Assembly (NCBI GenBank): GCA_021791615.1
Contig: JAJYWG010000314.1
Span: 1-64,000, forward strand
Direction of reading: 5' to 3'
DNA from: Actinomycetes bacterium
GTDB taxonomy: Bacteria; Actinomycetota; Acidimicrobiia; Acidimicrobiales; RAAP-2
Length of the DNA stretch: 64,000 nucleotides
Shown: in pieces, positions 35,236 through 44,380 of the stretch
Layout: each line of letters begins with the position of its first letter
Position numbering within the stretch: position 1 is the first letter of the stretch
Translations under genes and position numbers: made by a program
Notes under the pieces: generated by a model
The model's input: the letters and a program-made list of their open reading frames with translations, nothing else
Told to the model about the DNA's origin: nothing
The model's database searches: none

Positions 35236-36759
35236 TCAGGCGGCGAGCGGGATTCCAGCGAGGCTCACGATGCCCGGCGCCCCGGCTGGCGAATCGTCTT
35301 CCATCACGGCTACGGGGCCCGACGAGACCACCAGAAGCGCGTCGCTGGAGGTTGCCATGAGTTGGCTTGCCTCGATCACCAGGAACGACCTTGGTGGGAT
35401 ACGCAGTACGGGAACGGACGCAAGTCCGACCGGGCCGTCGGGGTCCACACTGTCGACTCTCACGGACACGGCATGTCCGTTCGTGTTCTGGATGGCCAGC
35501 GCGTACGGTACAGCTCCTGGCTCGGGTGGGTTCCCCGGAACGGATGGCGAAGGGATTACCCATTTCCTCGAGGAGATAGCGGCAGCCGGAGCAGCGATGC
35601 CGGACTGCATTCCCCATTGCGGTGGCGCCGCAGTGCTCGAGGACTGGGCAACTCGCCCGACGACCACTCCTCCCCCACCCCGGGAGACGACCGTCAACGT
35701 ATAGTCTTCTCCCTGGGGGATCCTGGTGGTTCCGCTCAGCAGGAGGTTCCACGTGCTATCGGGGGCCACCTCCTGGACGAACGGAGCGGCCGGACCTGAC
35801 GCAAGGTCAACCTCGACCCTCACGAATTGCGCACTACTGCTTGGATTGAGCACTCCGAGCGATACCTGCCCACCAGCCGTGTTCACCGTGCGGGGAAAGC
35901 TCCAACGGGTACCAGACCGCGGCGAACCGAGGAGCAGCGACAGACCCGAGAGTGAGCCGACCGTGGACTGCTCCAGTTGCGCTGCAACGACGCTCCCTGA
36001 CTGGGCTTGGACGAGCGTCGCGACAGATTGTTGGTTCTGCACGAAGGACCCCACTCCTGCAACGACGACCGAGCCTGGAGCGATGACCAACCCTTCGAAG
36101 GGCTCGGGTGCGCTCTCTCCTTGTGTTGAGACGAATTTCAAATCGACGACCGCCGGAACTGCGCCCGGGTTGTACACGAAATCGAACAAGAGGTCGCCAA
36201 GCTCGGTCGACCCCGTCGCGAAGTACCAGTCCGGATTGGTCCGCGTCGCGCAGGGGGCTTCCGACCACCCAGCGGATCCCTCCACGATCTCGCTCACAGT
36301 CACCCCACCTCCGTCCAGCTGCACCGTGCTCGCGAGCCAGTTGCCCTGCTGGATCCCCTCGGGGCTCACGTTCGTTTCACGGCCACCGGGAAGCGAAATG
36401 GCTCTCGTGGCACTCTGCCCTGTGGCGTTCACGACGGTGACTGTCCCGCTTACCGCCAGATGCCCGGTGTTGACGAAGGAGAGGGTCGCGTCGGCAATTC
36501 CCCCCGGCGTCCCGGTGCTCCCGGTGCAGTACCAGCTCGAAGACTCCGATCCGACGGGTGCTGCGACACTCGCCAAACCGAGCGTCGGGATCGCCGTTGA
36601 CGGAACCGTCGCCGTCCGACCAGTAGGCAGGAGCGACGCCATGAGACCGACCGCGAGCAGCAAGAACAGGACACCTCCGATCACGGGCATCCGCCATTCG
36701 GGCGGGGGAACGCGTGGTCGGCTCTCCGTATCACCGTTACTGGCAGACGGGCTCGTCAT
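35236..36759 (-). CDS. DUF5719-like membrane-anchored secreted protein
   Basis: A 507-residue protein with one N-terminal transmembrane helix (MPVIGGVLFLLLAVGLMASLL) and an all-beta exported region built of repeated strand pairs, e.g. DATLSFVNTGHLAVSGTVTVV and VSLGVLNPSSSAQFVRVEVDL. Composition and its place directly after a giant GT2 gene match the DUF5719 family of actinobacteria. Function is unknown; a partner of the glycosyltransferase at the envelope is reasonable. Its ATG overlaps the upstream stop by four bases (ATGA), so the two are translationally coupled. Confidence 0.8.
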   Translation of the reverse strand: MTSPSASNGDTESRPRVPPPEWRMPVIGGVLFLLLAVGLMASLLPTGRTATVPSTAIPTLGLASVAAPVGSESSSWYCTGSTGTPGGIADATLSFVNTGHLAVSGTVTVVNATGQSATRAISLPGGRETNVSPEGIQQGNWLASTVQLDGGGVTVSEIVEGSAGWSEAPCATRTNPDWYFATGSTELGDLLFDFVYNPGAVPAVVDLKFVSTQGESAPEPFEGLVIAPGSVVVAGVGSFVQNQQSVATLVQAQSGSVVAAQLEQSTVGSLSGLSLLLGSPRSGTRWSFPRTVNTAGGQVSLGVLNPSSSAQFVRVEVDLASGPAAPFVQEVAPDSTWNLLLSGTTRIPQGEDYTLTVVSRGGGGVVVGRVAQSSSTAAPPQWGMQSGIAAPAAAISSRKWVIPSPSVPGNPPEPGAVPYALAIQNTNGHAVSVRVDSVDPDGPVGLASVPVLRIPPRSFLVIEASQLMATSSDALLVVSSGPVAVMEDDSPAGAPGIVSLAGIPLAA

Positions 36760-39700
36760 GTGCCGGCCTTCATTGACGTGTCGTCCGCCGGCTCGTCGGT
36801 CGTGCGATCCGCCGGCTCGTCGGTCGTGCGATCCGCCGGCTCGTCGGTCGAGTGATCCGCCGGCTCGTCGGTCGAGTGATCCGCCGGCTCGTCGGTCGTG
36901 CCGTTCCCCGCTTCCAGGTCTTCGGGGTTTTCCGGATCGCCAAAAGCGTCAGCGACGAGCGCCGGGGCTTGCTCCGACGAGATGTCGTTCCCAGTCATCC
37001 GAGCTGCGAACCTGTGTCTCACCATCGTGACGCCCCTCATGCAAGGTACCCAGAACGCCAGCCACCGAGCCCTGTTCAGCAGCACGAGGGCCACGCACAT
37101 CCATAGCAACAATTCGGCCAGCGTCGCCCAGAACAAGAGGGGATATCCGTCGAAACTCAGCGATCCCCTCCCTCGCGAGGTCACTTCGAACTGCCCAGCC
37201 CATCCGAACACCGAGCTCTCGTGTACTTCGGTGCCGCTCACCTGCAACGTCCATCGACCGGCAGGAGCCAGCCCGGCAAACACGGCGCCGGGACTGAGCT
37301 CCCCACTGAAAGACGGCGAGGAGGATGTCGATACAGGACTGCTCATCACGGCATGCCAACCCACGATATCGGCAGGAGAGGGCAGGGGCACCTGGGAGCC
37401 TGGGCGGGTCTTGCGTACGGCAACCCCCCGCCGCCGTTCACCCCTTTCGGGCATCGCTTCGGTGTTCTCGAAGACAGAGAACCCGTTGGCCTCCGAAGAA
37501 AGCTCGACCATGTCGGTTTGATCCTGGAGCGATGGGATCAGGCCTGGTGGGAGCGGCTCCGCCGGAAGTTGCTGCACTCCTGTGATCTGAGGAGCAAACG
37601 ATCCAACCACGACGACGTAGCGAACCGCCGCAGGTGCCAGCAACCGGCCAAGGTGGCTCGTCCTGCCGACAAGCGCCATCTTCACCGCACCCGCCAGAGC
37701 CTCCGCGGGTCCGGGCGATGCCGGAGCCCAGAGGTTCATCGGACCAGGAGTGCCGCCGGTGGACGTAGCGAAGGCGAAGCCAGAGGTCACGTTCCATCCC
37801 GCAGTCGGCAGTGCACTCGGGTCACCGAGCCACAGCACTCTGTACTGCGCCCCTGTCTCGCCAGGGGTAGCGCCTGTCCCGTTGCTCCGCGGCGAGAGAT
37901 ACGACAGAGGCTGGGAAAACCCAGTCGTCACGAGGTTCCATCGGCCGCCTCCTGCGGCGGCGACCACCGGGATCACTCCCACCACTCCGGCGACGGCCGC
38001 GATCCCGGTCACGATCTGGCGCCACCCGAAGCGATATGCGGGAAGATCTCGTTCGAATGCGGCAACCCCCAGACCAGCACTGGCAGCGACGGCGATGGCC
38101 GCAGGAACAAGCACCACGTCCAAGGAAGGGGCGAAGATCCCGGACCAGCCCCGTACCACCACCAACGCCAGGATCCACGAGAGGCACGCCGTCGTCCAGA
38201 GCCGGCCTGCCCAAGCCAGGCGTTCGGCGCGTCCAATGAGCAGTGGCATGAAGCTCGCCGCGATGATCAACCAGCTCAGGGGGGTACTGCCGACGGGACC
38301 AACGGCAAATCGCAGGAGTGCCGTCCACCCGAGAGAGCTGGAAGGAGGTCCTTGGAGCCCGAATACGGCGACGGCGCTCTTGCCGGCGACGAGAGCCCCG
38401 ACGACCCACGGCGCGCACAGAACGGCAGCAACGAGCGTGCCACCGCCGACCACGCCGGCAACCCGGAACGACCCTCGCCACTGACCGACGGCAGCCGACC
38501 CGGCGATGATCCCCAGCGCGGAAACGACCAGTGCGACGGCCACGGCCGGGGCAAACGCCGACGCGACGGCATCGAGCACGCCCACCACCAACATCCCCCT
38601 CAGCACCGGCCGACTCAATATGGCCCAGTCCCGGACCTGGGTTGGAGCGGTTGTCGAGCCGGTAACAGCGACGCCCGTGGCACCAACAGCGCTCCCATTG
38701 ACGGCGCTCCCATTGACGGCGCTTCCATTGACGGCGCTCCCATTGACGGCGCTTCCATTGACGGCGCTCCCTCCCCAGCGCGCTCCATACGGTGGGATGC
38801 CGCTCGCGTGCAGCACGTTGGTCACGATCCATGGCAAGAGGCCGAAGGCGACGAGGCCGTCCCAGCGACCTCGGGCCAGCGCGTCATAAGGCAATGGCAA
38901 CGCCAGGTAGCAGATCGCTCCAATCAGTCGGGCCCTCGGGGAGCACAGAGGTCGGAGCATTCTCGACATGCCCCAGGCTCCGAGTGGAATGCATCCGAGG
39001 ACCAGGATCTTCTCCAGCAGACCCATCCCCCCTGCGGTCAAGATCCCGAGGATCCCGAGCACGCCAAAGGCAGGGGTAACCGGTGAAGCCGACCCCAGCC
39101 CCGCCGGCTGCCACCCGGCGAACCACCGCTCCCAAGCGCCGGTCCAGCTCGGGAACGGGAGCAACTGGCCCACGAGCGGAAAACTGCCGCTCAAAAGGTC
39201 CCGGCTTCCTATGAGCAGGATCAGCGCCACAACGAACCAGAGCGCGAGGCGTGAACGCCGCGTCCCGAGGATCGGTCGTCTCCGGCGGCGACCAAATCGA
39301 TCGCGTCCAGACCGGCGTCCCATGTCGTCAAGCTCATCGAAATCGCTGTCCTCGGAGAATGCCTGACCCACACTGCCAGTCAGTTCCGGTTCTGGTTCGG
39401 CGGGCGGTAGCACGCCCACCGCCCCTTCTGCTTGTGACGGAGCGCGCCCGTGTGCGACGTCGAAGTCCTGGTGCACCAGCCGCGAGGTGTACGTTGACAA
39501 TCGAGCGCTGCCACGCAATTGGAGACGCCGGACCTCGTGATCAGACAGCACGCGGACCTTCTCGAGGGATCGGTGCCGTCGCCGCAGATCCTGGTAGTGC
39601 GAGAGGTTCCAACGCCACGCGCCGAGCAGGGCGCGAGCACGATCCCCGTCTCGAGCGAGCGCAGAGGCGACCAGCTCCCCCAGGCCGAGCAGGATCACCT

Positions 39701-40523
39701 GCGGCAGCACCCAGACCAGATGGCCTCGGCTGTAATTCCCGAGTACCGCTCGAAGCTCGTGACGACGTTCGAGCTCCTGGAGTGATGGATTGGACGCCGA
39801 ACGCTCCGGGTCGGCCGGCACCGGCCGAAGCCCCGAGCTCAGTACCTCCCGATGACGAGCACGGGCGTCGGGGGCAACCAGGACTCGGGCTCCGGCGACC
39901 TGTGCTCGCCAGCACAGGTCGAGGTCCTCTCCCATCGCGAGGATCCCCGGGTCGAAACCGCCAAGCGCAGCGAAGAGGTCCGCGCGCACCAACGTGCACC
40001 CGCCTGGGACCATGAAGACGTCCCGAACGGCGTCGTGCTGGCCATGATCGACTTCGCCGAAGTGCACGCGCTCGACGACCGCCCCGCTCTTGTCGACATT
40101 CATCCCGACGTGCACCAGGATCGAAGGGTCGTCCCATCGCACGACCTTCGGCCCCACGATCCCGGCATTCGATCGGTACGACTCTTCGACCATCACGTGC
40201 ACCGCGTCGGGGTCGGGTGCGCAGTCGTCATGGCAGAACAGGAAGAACGCCGCCCCCTCCACCATTTCGAGCACGACATTGGCTGCCGCCCCAAATCCCA
40301 GAGCATCCTCGAGGCGGCGCACGAATGCGTCGGGAAGCAACTCGGCAACACGTTCGGTGGGGTCGTCCTTCCCGCCGGACACGATCACCAGGACCGACAA
40401 GTTCTCGTAGTCCTGCCCGGCCAACGAGCGCAGTGCGTCGTCGAACCAAGGACCTGGCTCGCTGGTCACCATCACCGCAACGACCGCCGGCGCGGCAGAG
40501 TCGATCGACCCCTCCTCCATCAC
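36756..40523 (-). CDS. GT2 glycosyltransferase fused to multi-pass membrane domain
   Basis: A 1255-residue protein. Residues 1 to about 270 are a GT-A fold GT2 domain: AVMVTSEPGPWFDDALRSLAGQ start, HDDCAPDPDAV as metal-binding DxD-like motif and GEDLDLCWRAQVAG as acceptor-site region. About ten transmembrane helices follow (about 410-900), then an exported region and a final helix. This giant form is typical of actinobacteria, next to DUF5719. It probably transfers sugars to a lipid-linked or surface glycan. Two minisatellites lie in it: GSAVN units near residue 590 and DEPAD units at the C-terminus. Confidence 0.87.
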   Translation of the reverse strand: MMEEGSIDSAAPAVVAVMVTSEPGPWFDDALRSLAGQDYENLSVLVIVSGGKDDPTERVAELLPDAFVRRLEDALGFGAAANVVLEMVEGAAFFLFCHDDCAPDPDAVHVMVEESYRSNAGIVGPKVVRWDDPSILVHVGMNVDKSGAVVERVHFGEVDHGQHDAVRDVFMVPGGCTLVRADLFAALGGFDPGILAMGEDLDLCWRAQVAGARVLVAPDARARHREVLSSGLRPVPADPERSASNPSLQELERRHELRAVLGNYSRGHLVWVLPQVILLGLGELVASALARDGDRARALLGAWRWNLSHYQDLRRRHRSLEKVRVLSDHEVRRLQLRGSARLSTYTSRLVHQDFDVAHGRAPSQAEGAVGVLPPAEPEPELTGSVGQAFSEDSDFDELDDMGRRSGRDRFGRRRRRPILGTRRSRLALWFVVALILLIGSRDLLSGSFPLVGQLLPFPSWTGAWERWFAGWQPAGLGSASPVTPAFGVLGILGILTAGGMGLLEKILVLGCIPLGAWGMSRMLRPLCSPRARLIGAICYLALPLPYDALARGRWDGLVAFGLLPWIVTNVLHASGIPPYGARWGGSAVNGSAVNGSAVNGSAVNGSAVNGSAVGATGVAVTGSTTAPTQVRDWAILSRPVLRGMLVVGVLDAVASAFAPAVAVALVVSALGIIAGSAAVGQWRGSFRVAGVVGGGTLVAAVLCAPWVVGALVAGKSAVAVFGLQGPPSSSLGWTALLRFAVGPVGSTPLSWLIIAASFMPLLIGRAERLAWAGRLWTTACLSWILALVVVRGWSGIFAPSLDVVLVPAAIAVAASAGLGVAAFERDLPAYRFGWRQIVTGIAAVAGVVGVIPVVAAAGGGRWNLVTTGFSQPLSYLSPRSNGTGATPGETGAQYRVLWLGDPSALPTAGWNVTSGFAFATSTGGTPGPMNLWAPASPGPAEALAGAVKMALVGRTSHLGRLLAPAAVRYVVVVGSFAPQITGVQQLPAEPLPPGLIPSLQDQTDMVELSSEANGFSVFENTEAMPERGERRRGVAVRKTRPGSQVPLPSPADIVGWHAVMSSPVSTSSSPSFSGELSPGAVFAGLAPAGRWTLQVSGTEVHESSVFGWAGQFEVTSRGRGSLSFDGYPLLFWATLAELLLWMCVALVLLNRARWLAFWVPCMRGVTMVRHRFAARMTGNDISSEQAPALVADAFGDPENPEDLEAGNGTTDEPADHSTDEPADHSTDEPADRTTDEPADRTTDEPADDTSMKAGT
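36787..36906 (-). repeat. 24-bp tandem coding repeat, five copies
   Basis: GCCGGCTCGTCGGTCG plus eight variable bases repeats with starts at 36787, 36811, 36835, 36859 and 36883. It encodes DEPAD(H/R)(S/T)T units at the C-terminus of the GT2 membrane protein. Confidence 0.9.
38690..38770 (-). repeat. 15-bp tandem coding repeat, about five copies
   Basis: GACGGCGCT(C/T)CCATT repeats from 38700 with starts every 15 bp, plus a diverged copy before it. It encodes GSAVN pentads in a loop between predicted membrane helices of the GT2 protein. Confidence 0.88.
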
Positions 40524-40641
40524 CGGCCTCCGATGGGGTGCCCTGCTCTTGGCTCCGCGGGTCGACTCACCAGACTGCTGAGGCTATCGGCTTGGGCAAC
40601 CGGCCCGCGAAGACCGCACCCACGCTCGCCTCCCTGGGTGC

Positions 40642-40668
40642 TTGCCACAGTTATCCATCTGTTATACT
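40642..40668 (+). promoter_or_regulatory. Extended -10 promoter candidate
   Basis: TTGCCA (40642-40647) and TATACT (40663-40668) are separated by 15 bp; a TGT directly before TATACT makes an extended -10. The AT-rich patch stands out from the surrounding GC-rich DNA and lies 67 bp before the small gene at 40735. Confidence 0.5.
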
Positions 40669-40734
40669 GGTGTTGTCATCAATGACCAAGCCGCCGGGCA
40701 CTCCGGCGCACTACCCAGCCGACAGGAGAGAACC

Positions 40735-41106
40735 ATGCCTGACTTGAACGACCTGCACAGCGTGACCGGCGAGGTCACGAACATCGCCCGGGATGCCGCC
40801 TACGTGGCAATCGGACTTGGGGTCCTTGGGTTCCAGAAAGCCCAGGTCCAGCGCGTTGAGCTGAAGAGCAAACTGGCAGGAGACCTGGCGGTCGAGCAGC
40901 GCCTCGCCGAGGTGAGAGAGGCTGTGGCCAATGGGATCAGGCAGGTGGACGGCATCGTCGAAGGTGCCCTGCAGCTCGTAGAGACCTCCTTCGAGCCCCT
41001 CGAAGAGCAGCTCCCGCCGGTCGCCCGCGAGCTGTCCCACCGAGCCCGCCAGCAGGCTCGGGAGGTCCGGACCCAGATCCGAGAGCTGGTCGTCCCCGGC
41101 GCCTGA
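40735..41106 (+). CDS. Small alanine/glutamate-rich coiled-coil protein, unknown
   Basis: A 123-residue protein. A short hydrophobic stretch (YVAIGLGVLGFQKAQ) is near residue 25, followed by long amphipathic helices (KLAGDLAVEQRLAEVREAVA, LSHRARQQAREVRTQIREL). It may be membrane-associated through the first helix, somewhat like small actinobacterial envelope or gas-vesicle-accessory proteins, but no family is recognised. The ATG is set by GACAGGAGAGAACC immediately upstream. It stands alone, with its own strong-looking promoter and a long terminator hairpin, which suggests a well-expressed monocistronic gene. Confidence 0.75.
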   Translation: MPDLNDLHSVTGEVTNIARDAAYVAIGLGVLGFQKAQVQRVELKSKLAGDLAVEQRLAEVREAVANGIRQVDGIVEGALQLVETSFEPLEEQLPPVARELSHRARQQAREVRTQIRELVVPGA

Positions 41107-41128
41107 CACCCGCCCGCACCAGGGAACC

Positions 41129-41163
41129 GAGCACGCCGGGGCTCAGTCAGCCCCGGCGTGCTC
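41129..41163. terminator. Bidirectional terminator hairpin, 15-bp perfect stem
   Basis: GAGCACGCCGGGGCT (41129-41143) pairs perfectly with AGCCCCGGCGTGCTC (41149-41163) around a 5-nt loop and is followed by TTCCC. It separates two convergent genes and overlaps the last codons of the leftward reductase gene. Confidence 0.75.
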
Positions 41164-42045
41164 TTCCCAATACGCCAGCACGTCTCGGAGGGTCTGCGAC
41201 AACGGGATCTCCGGCCGCCAGCCGACCGCTTCTCCCACCCGCCGGAGGCTGCCGCGCAACACCGGGACGTCGACTGGGCGAACGAGAGCGGGATCGGGCA
41301 CCAGCTCAAGATCGGCACCGCTGAGCTCGAGGAGCAGCGCTGCGACATCGGAGATTGCGACGTCGGCGCCTGAGCAGATGTTGTAGACGGTCCCCTCCTC
41401 CCCTCGCTCTATGAGCAAGCGGTAGGCCTTCACGACGTCGCGGACGTCGGTGAAGTCGCGCCGGGGGGTGAGGGACCCCACGCGCAGAGACCGAGACCCG
41501 TTCCTCTTTGCCTCCACGATGCGCCGAGCCAGAGCCGACACGGCGAAGGTCGGCGCTTGACCCGGGCCGACGTGGTTGAACGGACGCACCACGACAACCG
41601 GCTGCCCGTACCCGCGCCAAGCCTGCAACGCCACCTGCTCGGCAGCCGCCTTGCTCGCCGCGTACGGGGTTGCCGGCAAGAGCGGTGCGACCTCAGAGAT
41701 CGGAAGCTGCTCGGGAGAAACGAACCCGTACACCTCCGCAGAGCTCACGACGAGCACTTTGGGGACTTCGGAAACCTTCCGTGCTGCGGCGAGCAGTGCG
41801 GCGGTCCCCAAGACGTTCACCCGGAGCACCTCTGCGGGATCTGTCCAGGACTCCCCGACATGGGATTTGGCAGCAAGGTGGTAGATGGCGTGGGGAGCTG
41901 CCTCCGCCACCGCAGGACCGAGCACCGACAGATCGGCGACGTCGGTCTCGGCATCGATCACCGTCACATCGTCACCACAATCACTGAGGTGGGCGGACAG
42001 CCACGTCCCGACAAAGCCACGGCCGCCGGTGATCAGCGCGCGCAC
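41143..42045 (-). CDS. NAD(P)-dependent GDP-deoxysugar reductase/epimerase (RMD-like)
   Basis: A 300-residue extended SDR. It has the nucleotide motif ITGGRGFVG, HLAAKSHVGESWTDP, the catalytic pair Tyr128-Lys132 (PYAASK) and RPFNHVGPGQ. These fit GDP-6-deoxy-4-keto-mannose reductases and close relatives of GDP-mannose 4,6-dehydratase. It would make a deoxyhexose donor from GDP-mannose. GTG was chosen because CCGGAGG lies five bases upstream; a TTG six codons earlier is less likely. No GMD partner is in the window. It is followed on the same strand after about 270 bp upstream by a GT4 gene. Confidence 0.84.
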   Translation of the reverse strand: MRALITGGRGFVGTWLSAHLSDCGDDVTVIDAETDVADLSVLGPAVAEAAPHAIYHLAAKSHVGESWTDPAEVLRVNVLGTAALLAAARKVSEVPKVLVVSSAEVYGFVSPEQLPISEVAPLLPATPYAASKAAAEQVALQAWRGYGQPVVVVRPFNHVGPGQAPTFAVSALARRIVEAKRNGSRSLRVGSLTPRRDFTDVRDVVKAYRLLIERGEEGTVYNICSGADVAISDVAALLLELSGADLELVPDPALVRPVDVPVLRGSLRRVGEAVGWRPEIPLSQTLRDVLAYWEEHAGAD

Positions 42046-42318
42046 CGGACCTCCGGACGCCAATCGAGATCACCGTCGTCTGCCAACTGACGACCGGCAA
42101 CTGCCCGGCCGGACGCCACACTTGCCAAGGTGCGCGGCGGTGTTCCCACGGCGTCGCCCAATGGCGAGCGGTGCTTCGTGTGCAGCAGGAGCGACTCCGC
42201 GGTACCCGAGTTCACGGTCGTACCCTACCGAATTGCCACCGACGATCGCTCTGAGCGCAGTCCGGAGGGACATCGCGCAGATGACGGGGGATCTCCATCG
42301 GGCCGTCTCGCTTATCAG

Positions 42319-43443
42319 TCAACGGGCGGACGCCCAAGCAGCCCGATAGAGGTCCTCGAGGCCCTTGGCACAGCGATCCCACGAGTACTCCGCAGCGTGA
42401 GCGAGCCCGCGCGCGACCAAGTCCGCACGGAGAGATTCTGAGCTGAGCACCTGGTCGAGGGCTTCGGCCAATGATCGCGGGTCTCCGATCGGCACCAGGA
42501 TCGCGGCGTCGCCCAAGACTTCGGGCAAAGACCCGGCACGGGTGGACACGACAGGTACCCCGGCTGCCATTGCCTGGAGCGGGGGATACCCGAAGCCTTC
42601 GTAGATCGACGGGTATGCCAAGACCGATGCCCCACGGAGAAGTCCAGCCAGCATCCCAGGCTCGAGCCATCCCGTCTGGATGATCCGATCACGGTGACGG
42701 GTCGTGGACAGCACCCGGTCGAGCGCTTCGCGCCCCCACCCGTCAGGTCCCGCCAGCACCAGCACAAGGTCGTCGTGTTGGGCGGCGATCGCGTCGAACG
42801 CGAGAGCGAGGCTCGGAAGATCTTTCCGCGGCTCGATCGTGCCCACAGCGAGGATGTAGCGGCGCCATCGCCCTTTGAGCACTTGTTCCACTGCTCTCGA
42901 GTCAGCCGGGGCCAGCGGGGGGACACCTGAATGCACCCATCGCACGCGCTCGGGGTCGGCACCGAAGACGTCGATCACCTCCCGGGCAACGTATGCCGAA
43001 TGAGTGTGGATCCACGCACCGCCGTGGAGAGCTCGGCGCACAAGTGATGGGTAGCGCAATGACGCTTGGTCACAGAGCTCGGGGTAGAGGACCGGAGTGA
43101 GGTCGTGCACGGTGACGATCCGAGCGGCGCGGCGAGCAGGCGGGACGACGAAGTTCGTTCCATGCACGACGTCGATGTCTCCGATGAACCACTCGATCGG
43201 GGGAAAGTCGACTCGTCGCCATGCCTGGTGCAGTGGTCGAGCCGGCATGGCTCGCTGCCCGACCGCAATTCCCGCCGGAGCACGTGTCACGACGAGATGC
43301 CTACGCCTCCAGCTCACTGCGAATGCGCTCACCGACAGCCCGCCTCGGGGTGCCAGCCCAGAGAGCAGACCTGAGCAGAACGCACCCACTCCGGTCGGCT
43401 GGCCGAGGAGCGGGGTCACGTCGACTGCGATGCGTAACGGCAC
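42319..43443 (-). CDS. GT4-family glycosyltransferase
   Basis: About 374 residues of GT-B fold. N-terminal RIAVDVTPLLGQPTGVGAF and C-terminal AVGTIEPRKD, AYPSIYEGFGYPPLQAMAAGVPVVS (the E-x7-E donor-binding motif) are those of WbaZ/mannosyltransferase-like GT4 enzymes. It likely adds a mannose or deoxyhexose to a surface polysaccharide. The GTG at 43443 is favoured by GGAGG eight bases upstream; an ATG 16 codons earlier is also open. The third codon is a rare TTA (43435-43437), which could make initiation sensitive to the UUA-reading tRNA. Confidence 0.86.
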   Translation of the reverse strand: MPLRIAVDVTPLLGQPTGVGAFCSGLLSGLAPRGGLSVSAFAVSWRRRHLVVTRAPAGIAVGQRAMPARPLHQAWRRVDFPPIEWFIGDIDVVHGTNFVVPPARRAARIVTVHDLTPVLYPELCDQASLRYPSLVRRALHGGAWIHTHSAYVAREVIDVFGADPERVRWVHSGVPPLAPADSRAVEQVLKGRWRRYILAVGTIEPRKDLPSLALAFDAIAAQHDDLVLVLAGPDGWGREALDRVLSTTRHRDRIIQTGWLEPGMLAGLLRGASVLAYPSIYEGFGYPPLQAMAAGVPVVSTRAGSLPEVLGDAAILVPIGDPRSLAEALDQVLSSESLRADLVARGLAHAAEYSWDRCAKGLEDLYRAAWASAR

Positions 43444-43537
43444 ACCTCGCGAACCTCCGGAGAAACTACCGTGCTGCTCTCGGTCGCTCATGCAGGCGAG
43501 TGCTGCCCGAGCGCAGAGACATCGAGCGAGGCGCGTC

Positions 43538-44380
43538 TCACGCGCTCAACGCACCGTCGACAGAGAGAATCGCACCAGATATGTACCCTGCTTCGTCCGA
43601 CGCGATGAACGCGATCGCAGCCGCGACCTCGGCCGGGGTGCAATACCCCATCGGGGTCATCATGCGCTCGAGCTGCTTGACGTCGGCACCATCGGGCAGG
43701 CCGAATTCCCACACCAGTGGGGTATCGACCCCACCGGGCGCGACCCCGTTGACCCGGACCCCTCTATCGACGTACTCGACGGCGAGTGCTTTGGTCATCA
43801 TCCCGACTCCCCCTTTGGAGGCGCTGTATGCAGCTGCATATGCCTGGCCCATGACCCCAGCGGTCGAGACGACGTTGGTGATCGAACCTCCGTGCTCCAA
43901 GAGGTCGGGCAACGCTGCTCGGGTCACGAGGAACGTGCCGGTGAGGTTCACCTTGAGGATCTCGTTCCAACCCTCCAGCGTCTGTTCCACAGTGTGGGCA
44001 AACCGACCTATACCAGCCACGTTGCACACGACGGTGACCGGCCCAAGTGTGCCGGCAGCTCGGGCCACAGCCGAGTTCACCGACGACTCGTCGGTCACGT
44101 CACAGGTGATCGCGATCGCGCGACCAGGCGGTGCCCATGCAGGAGCTCCCTCCGCATCAGCCGAGATCTCCGAGACCACCTTCGAGAGCGCTTCTTCTGC
44201 GATGTCCAAACACGCAACCCGGGCGCCTTCGGCCGCGAGACGCCGAGCCGTTGCACGGCCGATCCCGGATCCTGCGCCCGTGACAATCGCAGATTTTGTC
44301 TGGAACCTTGCAGGAGAGAGGAAGTTCGACGCGGTACCGCGCTCTGGGTCCGGCTTGCCAAGGTTTCTGATCGGGCTCAT
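43538..44380 (-). CDS. Short-chain dehydrogenase/reductase
   Basis: A 280-residue classical SDR with cofactor motif TGAGSGIG (34-41), CDVTD, NVAGIG in place of NNAG, and the catalytic Ser172, Tyr185 and Lys189 (YSASK). The C-terminus SGAILSVDGALSA is standard for NAD(P)-dependent alcohol/ketone oxidoreductases. The ATG has AAGGAG six bases upstream and overlaps the CoA-ligase stop as ATGA, so it is coupled to that gene. The pairing suggests oxidation or reduction of a CoA-activated hydroxy/keto acid; the substrate is unknown. Confidence 0.88.
   Translation of the reverse strand: MSPIRNLGKPDPERGTASNFLSPARFQTKSAIVTGAGSGIGRATARRLAAEGARVACLDIAEEALSKVVSEISADAEGAPAWAPPGRAIAITCDVTDESSVNSAVARAAGTLGPVTVVCNVAGIGRFAHTVEQTLEGWNEILKVNLTGTFLVTRAALPDLLEHGGSITNVVSTAGVMGQAYAAAYSASKGGVGMMTKALAVEYVDRGVRVNGVAPGGVDTPLVWEFGLPDGADVKQLERMMTPMGYCTPAEVAAAIAFIASDEAGYISGAILSVDGALSA

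Noticed and set aside
37221..39086. A 621-residue rightward frame opposite the GT2 membrane protein
   Set aside because: Composition is Arg/His/Gly-rich and it mirrors the coding strand of a well-supported gene.
40651..40659. TTATCCATC as a DnaA box or replication origin signal
   Set aside because: A single imperfect match that is better explained as part of a promoter spacer; no dnaA, dnaN or box cluster is nearby.
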